In this document: in pieces, positions 1 through 8,352 of the stretch
Position numbering within the stretch: position 1 is the stretch's first letter
Layout: each line of letters opens with the position of its first letter
Origin: CAG-411 sp050875145
Lineage (GTDB): Bacteria; Bacillota; Clostridia; Lachnospirales; Lachnospiraceae
Direction of reading: 5' to 3'
Length of the DNA stretch: 64,000 nt
Assembly: GCA_050875145.1 (NCBI GenBank)
Contig: JBNMLH010000002.1
Location: 202,144 to 266,143, forward strand
The notes under the pieces: generated by a model
Databases searched by the model: none
Told to the model about the DNA's origin: nothing
Seen by the model: only the letters and a program-made list of their open reading frames with translations
Program-made: the position numbers and the translations under genes

Positions 1-96
1 AGCCCATTTGATAAAAATGATATAATTGCTACGATATTGGCAATAGTGGTGTATTTAATAAGCATGTTTGTGTTTACACGTTTACAGAAACAATAG
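1..96 (+). CDS. C-terminal end of a membrane protein (partial)
   Basis: The first 96 bases read in frame 1 as 31 residues and then TAG. They contain one hydrophobic stretch (about residues 8-27: IIATILAIVVYLISMFVFTR) followed by a short basic tail ending RLQKQ. This looks like the last transmembrane helix of a protein whose body lies upstream of the window. Family and function cannot be told from so short a piece. A promoter for the next gene overlaps its 3' end. Confidence 0.5.
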   Translation, partial: SPFDKNDIIATILAIVVYLISMFVFTRLQKQ

Positions 97-109
97 AAGA
101 GGCTATATT
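81..109 (+). promoter_or_regulatory. Putative sigma-A promoter for the lipoprotein gene
   Basis: TTTACA at 81-86, a 17-base spacer, and TATATT at 104-109. It sits just upstream of the AGGAGG ribosome binding site of the lipoprotein gene at 137 and overlaps the end of the preceding frame. Confidence 0.5.
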
Positions 110-136
110 TTAGCAATATGTTAGGAGGAAAAGTAG

Positions 137-1117
137 ATGGAAAAGAGGATAAAAACGTTAATAAGTACATTTGCTGTAGTTCTTGTTTTGGTGATAGGTG
201 CAACTGGATGTACATTCAGCCATTTCCAAAAGAAGGAGAAAACAGAAGTAACTATGACGCAAACAAAGGACAAGAAGGAGGTAAAGCAAACAAAAAACAT
301 AGAAAAAGAAAGAGCAATAACGTCTGTTTCGGCAGCATTGGAAACAAAAATAGAGGATGTACCGGAAGGTGTATATTGTTTATGTTTTTTCCCAGATGCA
401 ATATGTTTTGATAAAAATTTTGTAGATGGAGTAAATAGCCTGGACGGAGTGTATTACGTACCAGATGAGAAGGTTCAGAAAAAAATCCAAGAACTTTTAG
501 AGCATCCGAAGAAAATGGAGAAAGAAACAACAAAATGGAGAAAAAAATATATAGACTATGAATCTCAATGGTTAAAAAAACATAATCAAACGATAGAGGC
601 AGCATATTCTTTATTATATAAAGAGGGAGAAGAAAATGTTACAAGATATAATATAAATGTGGACGGCATTATAGAAAATGAAGATACTATTATGAACAAT
701 CCTAAATTATATAAATATTTGTCAAGCGTTTTAAAGAACAAATTTCAGTACGAACCAATATCTGTATCTAGCATAAAAAATATAGAGTCTGCAACGATGG
801 AGTATGTGAATCCAGAGGATAAAAAGCAATACAGACAGACAATTAAGAAGAAAGAGGTTTTAGAAAAATTTGAAGATTGGTTTTCTCATGCGAAGGCTTG
901 TTATAGTGGGGATCGACCTTATTTTAATGGATTGTTGACCTTGAAGTTAAAAAATGGAAAAAATATTAAATTAACAATGGCTAGTACTGGTGTTTCCTAT
1001 TTTTCGGTGAATGGTGACCTTTACGATTATGAACCGAAAAACAAATTGGAAGGATTTAATGCGTATGCTGTTTTTGAATGTTTTGATAAAATTCCATATT
1101 ATAATTACGCAGATTAA
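137..1117 (+). CDS. Putative lipoprotein of unknown function
   Basis: A 326-residue protein with a classic type II signal: a basic start (MEKRIK), a hydrophobic core, and a lipobox-like VIGATGC that would place the lipidated Cys near residue 25. A charged Lys/Glu linker follows (about 30-60), then a soluble domain of about 260 residues with no motif I recognise. AGGAGG lies about 9 bases before the ATG. The small membrane protein at 1129 starts 11 bases after the stop, so the two are probably co-transcribed. Exported, membrane-anchored on the outer face. Function unknown. Confidence 0.75.
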   Translation: MEKRIKTLISTFAVVLVLVIGATGCTFSHFQKKEKTEVTMTQTKDKKEVKQTKNIEKERAITSVSAALETKIEDVPEGVYCLCFFPDAICFDKNFVDGVNSLDGVYYVPDEKVQKKIQELLEHPKKMEKETTKWRKKYIDYESQWLKKHNQTIEAAYSLLYKEGEENVTRYNINVDGIIENEDTIMNNPKLYKYLSSVLKNKFQYEPISVSSIKNIESATMEYVNPEDKKQYRQTIKKKEVLEKFEDWFSHAKACYSGDRPYFNGLLTLKLKNGKNIKLTMASTGVSYFSVNGDLYDYEPKNKLEGFNAYAVFECFDKIPYYNYAD

Positions 1118-1128
1118 GGGGACTGGTT

Positions 1129-1671
1129 ATGCACTACCCAAACTTTAAAACTTTTTGGAAAATATTTTTATGCATTATGTTTCTTATATTTTTTGTTATT
1201 GCTGTATTGAATATTTTTGCATGGAGCAACTACAGCCATACGTGGAGCAGATTTTGTAGTGAACAAGCAAAAGCCAAAAAGGAAGGATATGAAAAAAGTT
1301 TTTTCATTTGCAATCGCGAAGAAAACATAACATTAAACGGAGAAAACTATATTCATTTCCATGCATATCGTCCTGCATTTTTAGATGGTGCTTACGAGGA
1401 GGAACTCCTTATGCCGACTTCTCTTACTTATTTGGATAAGGTACCTGCACAACGTGATAGACTGGTTATTTTCGCTAAAGAGGTATCTAATTTTGATATG
1501 GGGCAGGGAGAAAAATACAAAATTATAAGCATATACTCTGTATGTGATTATGCTTTACTCAAAAGTAAAAAATTTATAAGCATTGCTTTGAATGTTACTG
1601 TAATTGCAGGAGGTTTGGACATTACGATGGTATTTATATTTGTAATACATAGAACTAGGAGAAAAAATTAA
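1129..1671 (+). CDS. Hypothetical membrane protein with two TM helices
   Basis: A 180-residue protein with a hydrophobic helix near the N-terminus (about residues 11-31) and a second near the C-terminus (about 150-173), ending in a basic tail (HRTRRKN). The segment between would be an extracytoplasmic loop of about 115 residues. An AAGGGGA ribosome binding site precedes the ATG. It lies directly after the lipoprotein gene, which suggests the two proteins act together at the membrane. No family recognised. Confidence 0.65.
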   Translation: MHYPNFKTFWKIFLCIMFLIFFVIAVLNIFAWSNYSHTWSRFCSEQAKAKKEGYEKSFFICNREENITLNGENYIHFHAYRPAFLDGAYEEELLMPTSLTYLDKVPAQRDRLVIFAKEVSNFDMGQGEKYKIISIYSVCDYALLKSKKFISIALNVTVIAGGLDITMVFIFVIHRTRRKN

Positions 1672-1818
1672 AGATACAGCAAATTTATTGATGGAGATAA
1701 TTATAAAATACTTTATTTTAGTAAGATTTAGTAAAAATTTGAAGGAAAACCAGATGGAAGAATAGATTTTTCAATTACTTCATAGAATGGTATAAAGATT
1801 TGAACCTGAGGGGTAGTT

Positions 1819-2088
1819 ATGAAAAACTATATTGAAGAACGGGCAGTAGGAATTGCTAAATATATTATTCATGAAAATGCCACTGTTCGTCAGGCTGCCA
1901 AGCAGTTTGGTATTAGTAAAAGTACTGCACATAAAGATTGTGTTGAACGGTTACAGTACATTAATCCATCATTGGCAAAAGAGGTTCGTAAGGTATTGGA
2001 TGTGAATAAACTGGAGAGACATATTCGAGGGGGAATGGCTACAAAAGAAAAATATTTGAATCATAAAGAGGAAAAGATTTCTTCCTAA
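1819..2088 (+). CDS. spoIIID: Sporulation transcriptional regulator SpoIIID
   Basis: An 89-residue DNA-binding protein, the usual SpoIIID length. In Bacillus and clostridia SpoIIID modulates mother-cell gene expression with sigma-E during sporulation. The helix-turn-helix is visible at about 22-45 (ATVRQAAKQFGISKSTAHKD), followed by the conserved region VRKVLDVNKLERHIRGGMAT. A GAGGGG ribosome binding site precedes the ATG. A bidirectional terminator separates it from the convergent CHAP gene. The 145 bases upstream should hold a sigma-E type promoter, but I could not pick one with confidence. Confidence 0.93.
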   Translation: MKNYIEERAVGIAKYIIHENATVRQAAKQFGISKSTAHKDCVERLQYINPSLAKEVRKVLDVNKLERHIRGGMATKEKYLNHKEEKISS

Positions 2089-2090
2089 AA

Positions 2091-2120
2091 AAGAAAAGGC
2101 ACATTTGTGCCTTTCTCTTT
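2091..2120. terminator. Bidirectional terminator between spoIIID and the CHAP gene
   Basis: Inverted repeat AAAGGCAC / GTGCCTTT around a 4-base loop, flanked by A-rich sequence on the left and T-rich on the right. It serves both convergent genes. Confidence 0.75.
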
Positions 2121-2689
2121 TAGTCTTCTACTGTTAAAGAAACAGTAGTAGTATTAGCCTCGCTCTTTAAACGGAAGAATCGAACACTGGACGAACGTAC
2201 TGTACGGTTTACAACACACTGTGTTGAACTGCTTTGTGTCCATTTCCAATTCTGCTCAATCAAGGTTACTGTTCCATTTGAATTGATTTTTTTTGCAATT
2301 GCCCAATGGGTTGTACCATGATTGGTGTTCATAGCAACGATATCTCCAACTTGTGGCTTTGATACACGAACAAAGCTGTCACCACTTGTAATTGGAGTGC
2401 GGTTATATAACAAATTTGATACGTTTTTTCCGTATACTTTCTTGTAGTATCTTTTTACATAAGCTGCACAAGAATAAAATTTGCTGCTTCCGTCATTTCC
2501 ACCCTTACGGTAGTAAGCCTTTACGCCATTGAATTTATCAACAACCTGACGAGATGATTTTGTAACTCGTATTTGTTTTGACTTATAAATGGAAGAAGCG
2601 TCTGTTGTGATTCCGCTTGGTACGACTATTGTTGCAATAATTGCGGCTGCCATAAAAAACAAAAACAACCGTTTAACTGTTAATTTCAT
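2120..2689 (-). CDS. Secreted CHAP-domain (NlpC/P60-like) cell wall hydrolase
   Basis: A 189-residue exported protein. I start it at the ATG ending at 2689 because AGGAAAGGA lies 9 bases upstream; the longer frame from 2728 has no such site. The N-terminus is a signal peptide (MKLTVKRLFLFFMAAAIIA). The mature part matches a CHAP amidase/peptidase: the nucleophile Cys in KFYSCAAYVKRYY, the GD in PQVGDIVAMN, and the catalytic His in THWAIAK, followed by LIEQNW. Such enzymes cleave peptidoglycan peptides or amides. It has its own promoter, and a perfect inverted repeat lies in its leader. Substrate specificity is not evident. Confidence 0.75.
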   Translation of the reverse strand: MKLTVKRLFLFFMAAAIIATIVVPSGITTDASSIYKSKQIRVTKSSRQVVDKFNGVKAYYRKGGNDGSSKFYSCAAYVKRYYKKVYGKNVSNLLYNRTPITSGDSFVRVSKPQVGDIVAMNTNHGTTHWAIAKKINSNGTVTLIEQNWKWTQSSSTQCVVNRTVRSSSVRFFRLKSEANTTTVSLTVED

Positions 2690-2753
2690 AAAAGTAGTTC
2701 CTTTCCTGCCTTTTAGATAGTTAAGCATTGTAGTTTTTCCTTGTTTCCTCTAA

Positions 2754-2775
2754 TTGTTCAAGTAAGTTTGAACAA
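2754..2775. promoter_or_regulatory. Perfect inverted repeat, candidate operator of the CHAP gene
   Basis: TTGTTCAA, 6 bases, TTGAACAA: eight matched bases per arm. It lies just downstream of the -10 of the minus-strand promoter at 2788-2816, where a repressor would block initiation or early elongation. It could also fold as an RNA hairpin in the leader. No T-run follows, so it is not a simple terminator. Confidence 0.5.
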
Positions 2776-2787
2776 CACAACATGACT

Positions 2788-2816
2788 AGTATAACAAAAA
2801 ATATGGCATTTTGCAA
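2788..2816 (-). promoter_or_regulatory. Sigma-A promoter of the CHAP gene
   Basis: On the minus strand TTGCAA (2816-2811), a 17-base spacer, and TATACT (2793-2788). This gives a leader of roughly 90 bases ahead of the ATG at 2689. Confidence 0.6.
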
Positions 2817-2910
2817 TGAAAATAGGAATTATCTGTAAATCTTAGTACATAATTACAAAAATATTACGAAAACTTGTATAAAATTACAATCCAATTAAGT
2901 AAAAAAGAAA

Positions 2911-2926
2911 AAAATTGTACAATTTT
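2911..2926. promoter_or_regulatory. 16-bp perfect palindrome upstream of the Rnf operon
   Basis: AAAATTGTACAATTTT is a perfect palindrome about 110 bases before rnfC. It is not the consensus of the redox repressor Rex (TTGTTAA-N4-TTAACAA) as I know it, but it is in a suitable place for an operator. AT-rich palindromes also arise by chance, so confidence is low. The 310 bases between the CHAP start and rnfC hold this, the CHAP promoter and its inverted repeat, and no gene. Confidence 0.3.
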
Positions 2927-3038
2927 ACTTTTGGAAAATTGATTGTTTATTTTGTCGATAAAATACGATAAAATAGAAGAGGAAATAAATAAATGTAACA
3001 AAAATTGGAAATGGAAACGTTTCGGGAAGGAGATTAGC

Positions 3039-4358
3039 ATGAGAGGTGCAACATTTAAAGGTGGAACGCATCCTTTTGACGGAAAGGATATGTCAAAGGA
3101 TTTACCTGTGAAAAAAGTAATGCCTACTGGAGAGATGGTTTATCCGGTATCTCAACATATAGGTGCACCTGCAAAACCAATTGTAGAGCCGGGGGACCAT
3201 GTTTTGGTTGGACAGACAATTGCAGAAGCAGGAGGTTTTGTTTCCACAGATATTTGCAGTTCAGTATCCGGAACTGTAAAGAAAATAGAGCCAAGACTTA
3301 CAGTGTCAGGTTCTAAGGTAAATTCTATTATTATTGAAGATGATAAAGAATATGCCAAAGTGGAGGGATTTGGAGAGGAAAGAGATTATCATACACTTTC
3401 CAAAGATGAGATCAGAGAGTGTATAAAAAAAGCAGGAATTGTTGGTATGGGTGGAGCCGGTTTTCCTACCCATGTTAAATTAGCTCCAAAAGATGATGCC
3501 GCTATAGATTATGTATTAGTAAATGGTGCGGAGTGTGAACCATATTTAACTTCGGATTATCGTATGATGTTGGAATGTCCAGAAGAGATTATAGGTGGCT
3601 TAAAAGTAATATTGTCTTTATTTCCAAATGCCAAGGGTTATATTTGTATAGAAGATAATAAACCAGAGGCTATTAAGGTTTTAGAAAAGCAAGTAGCAAA
3701 AGAAGAAAGAATTTCTGTAAAAGTCTTAAAGACAAAATACCCACAGGGAGCAGAAAGAACGCTTATTTATGCCGCGACAGGAAGAACGATCAACTCAAAA
3801 ATGCTTCCTGCTGATGCAGGATGTGTGGTAAATAATATTGACACAGTTATTTCTGTATATAAGGCAGTATGTCAAAATATACCACTGATTCGACGTATTG
3901 TTACAGTTACAGGTGAGGGTGCAAATCATCCGCAGAATTTTGAGGTGCCAACAGGAATGAGTTATAAGGACGTGTTAGAACAGGCAGGCGGATGTAGTGA
4001 GAAAACGGTGAAGATTATTTCTGGTGGTCCAATGATGGGAATGGCATTATATGATATTGATGTACCTGTTATGAAAACATCTTCTGCACTTCTTTGTCTT
4101 ACAAATGATGAAGTTGCAGAGTATGAGCCGACTGCATGTATTCGTTGTGGGCGTTGTGTTTCTGTCTGTCCAAGTAAACTTGTTCCGCAGAAAATGCTTG
4201 CGTATGCGGAGAAGTTTGATAACGATGGTTTTGTACAGATTAATGGCATGGAATGTTATGAATGTGGTTCCTGCACATATGTTTGCCCTGCAAAGAGAAG
4301 ATTGACACAGTCTTTCAAGCAGACAAGGCGTAGTGTGATGGATAGTAGAAGAAAGTAA
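3039..4358 (+). CDS. rnfC: Rnf complex subunit RnfC (NADH-binding)
   Basis: RnfC is the peripheral subunit of the Rnf ferredoxin:NAD oxidoreductase; it binds NAD and FMN. The protein is 439 residues from the ATG at 3039, chosen because AAGGAG lies 7 bases upstream; a 32-residue longer frame is poorly supported. Visible features are an N-terminal GGTHPFDGK, the lipoyl/barrel-like EPGDHVLVGQ, the Gly-rich nucleotide region IVGMGGAGFPTHVK (about 135-150), NGAECEPYL, and two C-terminal [4Fe-4S] motifs, CIRCGRCVSVCPS and CYECGSCTYVCPA. It is the first gene of rnfCDGEAB. Confidence 0.95.
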   Translation: MRGATFKGGTHPFDGKDMSKDLPVKKVMPTGEMVYPVSQHIGAPAKPIVEPGDHVLVGQTIAEAGGFVSTDICSSVSGTVKKIEPRLTVSGSKVNSIIIEDDKEYAKVEGFGEERDYHTLSKDEIRECIKKAGIVGMGGAGFPTHVKLAPKDDAAIDYVLVNGAECEPYLTSDYRMMLECPEEIIGGLKVILSLFPNAKGYICIEDNKPEAIKVLEKQVAKEERISVKVLKTKYPQGAERTLIYAATGRTINSKMLPADAGCVVNNIDTVISVYKAVCQNIPLIRRIVTVTGEGANHPQNFEVPTGMSYKDVLEQAGGCSEKTVKIISGGPMMGMALYDIDVPVMKTSSALLCLTNDEVAEYEPTACIRCGRCVSVCPSKLVPQKMLAYAEKFDNDGFVQINGMECYECGSCTYVCPAKRRLTQSFKQTRRSVMDSRRK

Positions 4359-4374
4359 TTAGGAGGAAATAGAT

Positions 4375-5349
4375 GTGAGTAATTTATATAATGTATCTGC
4401 TTCTCCACATGTCAGATCCAAAGATTCGACAAAGACAATCATGCGTGATGTGGTAATTGCACTGTTACCTGCATGTTTGGCTGGTATCTGGGTGTTTAAA
4501 ATAGAAGCATTATTAGTTTTGTTGACAACATCAGTAACTTGTTTGCTGACAGAGTATATATATGAAAGATTGATGAAGAGAAGAATAACTACAGGTGACT
4601 ATAGTGCTCTTGTAACAGGTCTATTGTTAGGTATGAATTTACCACCTTCCATTCCTTTATGGATTGCGGTACTTGGTAGTGTATTTGCAATTTTGGTTGT
4701 AAAACAGTTATTTGGTGGCCTTGGTCAAAATTTTATGAATCCGGCATTAGGAGCAAGATGTTTTCTGATGATTTCCTTTACTGGAAGAATGACCAGTTTT
4801 ACCTTAGATGGGGTAAGTTCTGCTACACCATTAGCAATAATTAAAAATGCAGGAGGTTCCGCTTCTGTAGTAGATACTTTATCAGAAAATGGAACAAGCC
4901 TGTTAAATATGTTTTTAGGTAATATAGGTGGAACAATAGGAGAAACCTCTGCGCTTGCTATTCTTATTGGAGCAGCATACCTGTTTCTTCGCAAAATAAT
5001 TAGTTGGGAGATACCAGTCTGTTATATCGCTGTTTTTTCTGTCTTTATGCTAGTATTTGGTGGACATGGATTTGATCCAATCTATCTGGCAGCAGAATTG
5101 TGTGGTGGCGGATTGTTGCTTGGTGCATTCTTTATGGCTACGGATTATGTTACAAGTCCGATTACGAAGAATGGAAAGATTATTTTTGGTGTTTGTCTGG
5201 GAATTTTAACAGGAATTTTCCGTGTTTATGGAGGTTCTGCGGAAGGTGTATCATATGCAATCATTTTCTGTAATCTGTTAGTTCCATTGATTGAAAAGGT
5301 GACAATACCAAAACCATTTGGATATGTAAAAGAAAAGAAAGAAAACTAA
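4375..5349 (+). CDS. rnfD: Rnf complex subunit RnfD (membrane, covalent flavin)
   Basis: An integral membrane subunit of 324 residues with about nine to ten hydrophobic helices, homologous to NqrB. It starts with GTG at 4375: the ATG two bases earlier is followed by a stop in its frame, while AGGAGG at 4361-4366 is well placed for the GTG. The N-terminus carries the family's SPHVRSKDSTKTIMRDV. The segment GVSSATPLA near residue 150 matches the Ser/Thr-rich site where FMN is attached in RnfD. GLGQNFMNPALGARCFL is another family hallmark. It starts 16 bases after rnfC. Confidence 0.94.
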   Translation: MSNLYNVSASPHVRSKDSTKTIMRDVVIALLPACLAGIWVFKIEALLVLLTTSVTCLLTEYIYERLMKRRITTGDYSALVTGLLLGMNLPPSIPLWIAVLGSVFAILVVKQLFGGLGQNFMNPALGARCFLMISFTGRMTSFTLDGVSSATPLAIIKNAGGSASVVDTLSENGTSLLNMFLGNIGGTIGETSALAILIGAAYLFLRKIISWEIPVCYIAVFSVFMLVFGGHGFDPIYLAAELCGGGLLLGAFFMATDYVTSPITKNGKIIFGVCLGILTGIFRVYGGSAEGVSYAIIFCNLLVPLIEKVTIPKPFGYVKEKKEN

Positions 5350-5384
5350 ATGCGCATGTATAGAACATGCAGAGGGAGGTAATG

Positions 5385-6002
5385 ATGGCTGAACCAAAAA
5401 AACAAAAATCAGGCATTATCAAAGATGCGGTTGCCTTGTTTGTGATCACTTTAATTGCAGGCGCTTTGTTAGGTTTGGTAAATCAGATTACAAAGGAGCC
5501 AATTGCAAAGGCTGAGCTTACGGCAAAAGAGGAAGCGTATAAAGTTGTTTTTGCAGATGGAAAAGAATTTGCAGAGAATAAAGACATTGACAAAAAATTA
5601 AAAGGTGCCACATTTGACGGTGCAGAGATTTCAGAAATATTAGAAGTACATGATAAAAAAGGAGAGACGGTTGGATATGTCTGTAGCCTGGTAGCAAAAG
5701 AAGGGTATGGTGGAGATATCAATTTTACAATTGGTGTTAGTACAGATGGAAAAATGACCGGACTTTCCGTATTATCCCACAGCGAGACAGCAGGGCTTGG
5801 AGCTAATTGTACAGAAAAAGAATTTACAAAGCAGTTTGTGGGACTACAAGGACCTGAAGTAGCATATACAAAAGAAGGAAAAAGTGCAGATAATGAATTT
5901 GATGCTCTAAGTGGAGCGACGATTACTACAAAGGCACTGACTAAGGCAATCAATGCAGGACTTGGTTTCCTCAATGAAAATGGCTACATAACGGGCAAGT
6001 AA
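5385..6002 (+). CDS. rnfG: Rnf complex subunit RnfG (covalent FMN)
   Basis: A 205-residue protein with one N-terminal membrane anchor (about 14-35) and an extracytoplasmic FMN-binding domain. The flavinylation motif is clear near the C-terminus: DALSGATITTKAL, where the Thr of SGAT carries FMN. The middle holds HSETAGLGANCTEKEF, typical of the RnfG/NqrC FMN-binding domain. GGGAGG at 5374-5379 fits best with the second of two adjacent ATGs (5385). It passes electrons through the membrane part of the complex. Confidence 0.94.
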   Translation: MAEPKKQKSGIIKDAVALFVITLIAGALLGLVNQITKEPIAKAELTAKEEAYKVVFADGKEFAENKDIDKKLKGATFDGAEISEILEVHDKKGETVGYVCSLVAKEGYGGDINFTIGVSTDGKMTGLSVLSHSETAGLGANCTEKEFTKQFVGLQGPEVAYTKEGKSADNEFDALSGATITTKALTKAINAGLGFLNENGYITGK

Positions 6003-6020
6003 TCTATGAGGAGGTTTAAT

Positions 6021-6857
6021 ATGAACAAGTATGCAGAACGTTTATATAACGGTATTGTGAAAGAAAATCCAACATTTGTGTTGATGCTTGGAATGTGTCC
6101 GACTTTGGCAGTAACCTCATCGGCGGTCAATGGCTGTGGAATGGGGCTGACAACAACGGTAGTATTGGCAGCATCCAATATGGTAATATCAGCCCTAAGA
6201 AAGGTTATTCCAGATAAAGTTCGTATTCCTGCATTTATTGTAATTGTAGCATCGTTGGTTACAATTGTGCAGCAGTTATTACATGCGTATGTACCTAGCT
6301 TATATGACGCATTGGGAATTTATATTCCTTTGATTGTTGTAAACTGTATCATTCTAGGACGTGCAGAGGCTTATGCATCTAAAAATAAAGTGTTGCTTTC
6401 CGCATGTGATGGAATTGGTATGGGACTGGGATTTACCATTGGTTTAACTCTAATTGGTATTTTTAGAGAGCTTTTAGGAGCTGGAACGATATTTAGTAAG
6501 GGAATCTTACCAGACAGCTACGAGCCGATTACCATCTTTGTATTAGCACCGGGAGCTTTTTTCGTGTTGGCATGTCTGACAGCTTTGCAAAATAAATTTA
6601 AGATGCCATCGGCAACGAATAAAGGTGGAACATCTAACCTATCTTGTGGTGGAAACTGTGCTACTTGTGCAGGAGATGTATATGTAGCAAATCACGGATT
6701 GATTGAAGCAGAAAAGGCTGCAAAAAAAGCGGAAGCCGCTGCAAGGGCGAAAGAGTTGGCAAAAAGAAAAGCAGAGGAAGCAGCAAAGGCGAAGGAAGAA
6801 CAAGCAAAAGAAGAGGAAAAGAAACAACCTGAAAAGATGGAAAAAAAGGAGGATTGA
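6021..6857 (+). CDS. rnfE: Rnf complex subunit RnfE with Cys-rich tail
   Basis: An integral membrane subunit (278 residues from the ATG at 6021; GAGGAGG at 6008-6014). The first 200 residues are the six-helix RnfE/RnfA fold, with the conserved LGMCPTLAVTSSAVNG and PLIVVNCIILGRAEA, whose Cys residues take part in the membrane [2Fe-2S] site in this family. Unusually, the last 75 or so residues form a cytoplasmic extension: a cysteine cluster (LSCGGNCATCAGD) followed by a long Ala/Lys/Glu-rich, probably helical, charged tail. The core alone would be about 200 residues, close to classical RnfE. Confidence 0.93.
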   Translation: MNKYAERLYNGIVKENPTFVLMLGMCPTLAVTSSAVNGCGMGLTTTVVLAASNMVISALRKVIPDKVRIPAFIVIVASLVTIVQQLLHAYVPSLYDALGIYIPLIVVNCIILGRAEAYASKNKVLLSACDGIGMGLGFTIGLTLIGIFRELLGAGTIFSKGILPDSYEPITIFVLAPGAFFVLACLTALQNKFKMPSATNKGGTSNLSCGGNCATCAGDVYVANHGLIEAEKAAKKAEAAARAKELAKRKAEEAAKAKEEQAKEEEKKQPEKMEKKED

Positions 6858-6862
6858 TCTAA

Positions 6863-7438
6863 ATGCAGGAATTAGCACTTATTTTAGTTGGATCAGCACT
6901 GGTAAATAATGTTGTATTGAGTCAGTTCCTTGGAATTTGTCCATTTTTGGGAGTTTCTAAAAAAATCAATACAGCAGCCGGAATGGGTGCAGCAGTTATA
7001 TTTGTTATAACATTGGCATCAGCAATTACAAGTTGTATTTATCAATTTTTGCTTTTGCCAAATAATTTAACCTACTTAAATACGATTGTCTTTATTTTGG
7101 TAATTGCAGCATTGGTACAATTTGTTGAGATGGTTATGAAAAAAACGATGAAAGGTTTATACAATGCCTTGGGTGTGTATTTACCATTGATTACGACCAA
7201 CTGTGCCGTATTGGGAATTGCCTTGATTAACGTACAAAAGGACTATTCTATTCTTACCAGTATTGTAAATGGATTGGGAACTGCAATTGGTTTTACTATT
7301 GCAATTGTAATTTTAGCAGGTATTCGTGAAAGATGTGAGGACAATGATATTCCGGAATCGTTTAAAGGAACACCAATTGTGTTAATTACATCAGGATTAA
7401 TGGCAATCGCATTTTGTGGATTTGCTGGTTTGATTTAA
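6863..7438 (+). CDS. rnfA: Rnf complex subunit RnfA
   Basis: A 191-residue six-helix membrane protein, the usual RnfA length. Conserved stretches are VNNVVLSQFLGICPFLGVSKK and LITTNCAVLG, with the two Cys that coordinate the membrane-embedded [2Fe-2S] cluster together with RnfE. GGAGG precedes the ATG; the gene starts 5 bases after the rnfE stop. RnfA and RnfE form the related core pair of the complex that carries electrons across the bilayer. Confidence 0.95.
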   Translation: MQELALILVGSALVNNVVLSQFLGICPFLGVSKKINTAAGMGAAVIFVITLASAITSCIYQFLLLPNNLTYLNTIVFILVIAALVQFVEMVMKKTMKGLYNALGVYLPLITTNCAVLGIALINVQKDYSILTSIVNGLGTAIGFTIAIVILAGIRERCEDNDIPESFKGTPIVLITSGLMAIAFCGFAGLI

Positions 7439-7453
7439 AAGGAGGATGAGAAC

Positions 7454-8260
7454 ATGGATATAGTCGCAGTTATTGCAGCAGCAGCCATGATTGGTATTAC
7501 TGGTTTATTAATTGGTCTCCTTCTGGGAATTGCCGGCAAAAAGTTTGCAGTAGAAGTAGATGAAAGAGAAGCGCAGGTAAGAGAAATACTTCCGGGAAAT
7601 AATTGCGGTGGTTGTGGTTATGCAGGATGTGATGCTATGGCACAGGCAATAGCAAAAGGGGAGGCACCTACTAATGGTTGTCCAGTTGCTGGCGCAGAAG
7701 TTGCCAAAAAGATTGCTGCAATTATGGGAGAAAGTGCAGAAGAAACAGAACGCCAGATTGCATTTGTAAAATGTCATGGAACTTGTGACAAAACAAAAGT
7801 AAAATATAATTATTACGGTGTGCAGGATTGTAGAAAAGCGTCTATGGTACCTGGAAAGGGTGACAAAGCATGCAACTATGGTTGTATGGGATTTGGTTCT
7901 TGTGTGAAGGTATGTCCATTTGATGCAATTCATATTTTAGATGGTGTGGCAGTGGTAGACAGAGAAAAATGTAAGGCATGTAAAAAGTGTATTGCAGTCT
8001 GTCCAAATCATTTAATTGAATTAGTGCCATATAATTCAAAATATAATGTGGCTTGTAGCTCAAAGGATAAAGGAAAAGATGTGAAGGCTGCATGCGATAC
8101 AGGATGTATTGGTTGCAAGATTTGTGAAAAACAGTGTCACTTTGATGCAATTCATGTAGAGGATAATGTAGCTAAAATTGACTACAGTAAATGTAAAAAT
8201 TGTGGATTGTGTGCAAAAAAATGTCCATCAGGAATTATTTTAAACGGACAAAATAAATAA
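7454..8260 (+). CDS. rnfB: Rnf complex subunit RnfB (ferredoxin-type iron-sulfur protein)
   Basis: The electron entry subunit, 268 residues. An N-terminal membrane anchor (about 3-28) is followed by the RnfB cluster domain NNCGGCGYAGCDAMAQ with a later NGCPVAG, then a series of ferredoxin-type motifs: NYGCMGFGSCVKVCPFDA, CKACKKCIAVCPNH, CIGCKICEKQCHFDA and CKNCGLCAKKCPSG. The protein accepts electrons from reduced ferredoxin. AGGAGG lies 8 bases upstream. It is the last gene of the rnfCDGEAB order typical of clostridia. Confidence 0.95.
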   Translation: MDIVAVIAAAAMIGITGLLIGLLLGIAGKKFAVEVDEREAQVREILPGNNCGGCGYAGCDAMAQAIAKGEAPTNGCPVAGAEVAKKIAAIMGESAEETERQIAFVKCHGTCDKTKVKYNYYGVQDCRKASMVPGKGDKACNYGCMGFGSCVKVCPFDAIHILDGVAVVDREKCKACKKCIAVCPNHLIELVPYNSKYNVACSSKDKGKDVKAACDTGCIGCKICEKQCHFDAIHVEDNVAKIDYSKCKNCGLCAKKCPSGIILNGQNK

Positions 8261-8352
8261 AGATACAATAAAAATTGGCTGTGCAGAACTCACAAATATG
8301 GGTATGCATGGCTAATTCTTTTAAAGATACGTTATATAGGGAGGAAGAAGAT

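Noticed and set aside
2754..2775. LexA (SOS) box in front of the CHAP gene
   Set aside because: The Gram-positive LexA box has GAAC..GTTC polarity with a 4-base spacer; this repeat has the arms the other way round (GTTC..GAAC) with 6 bases.
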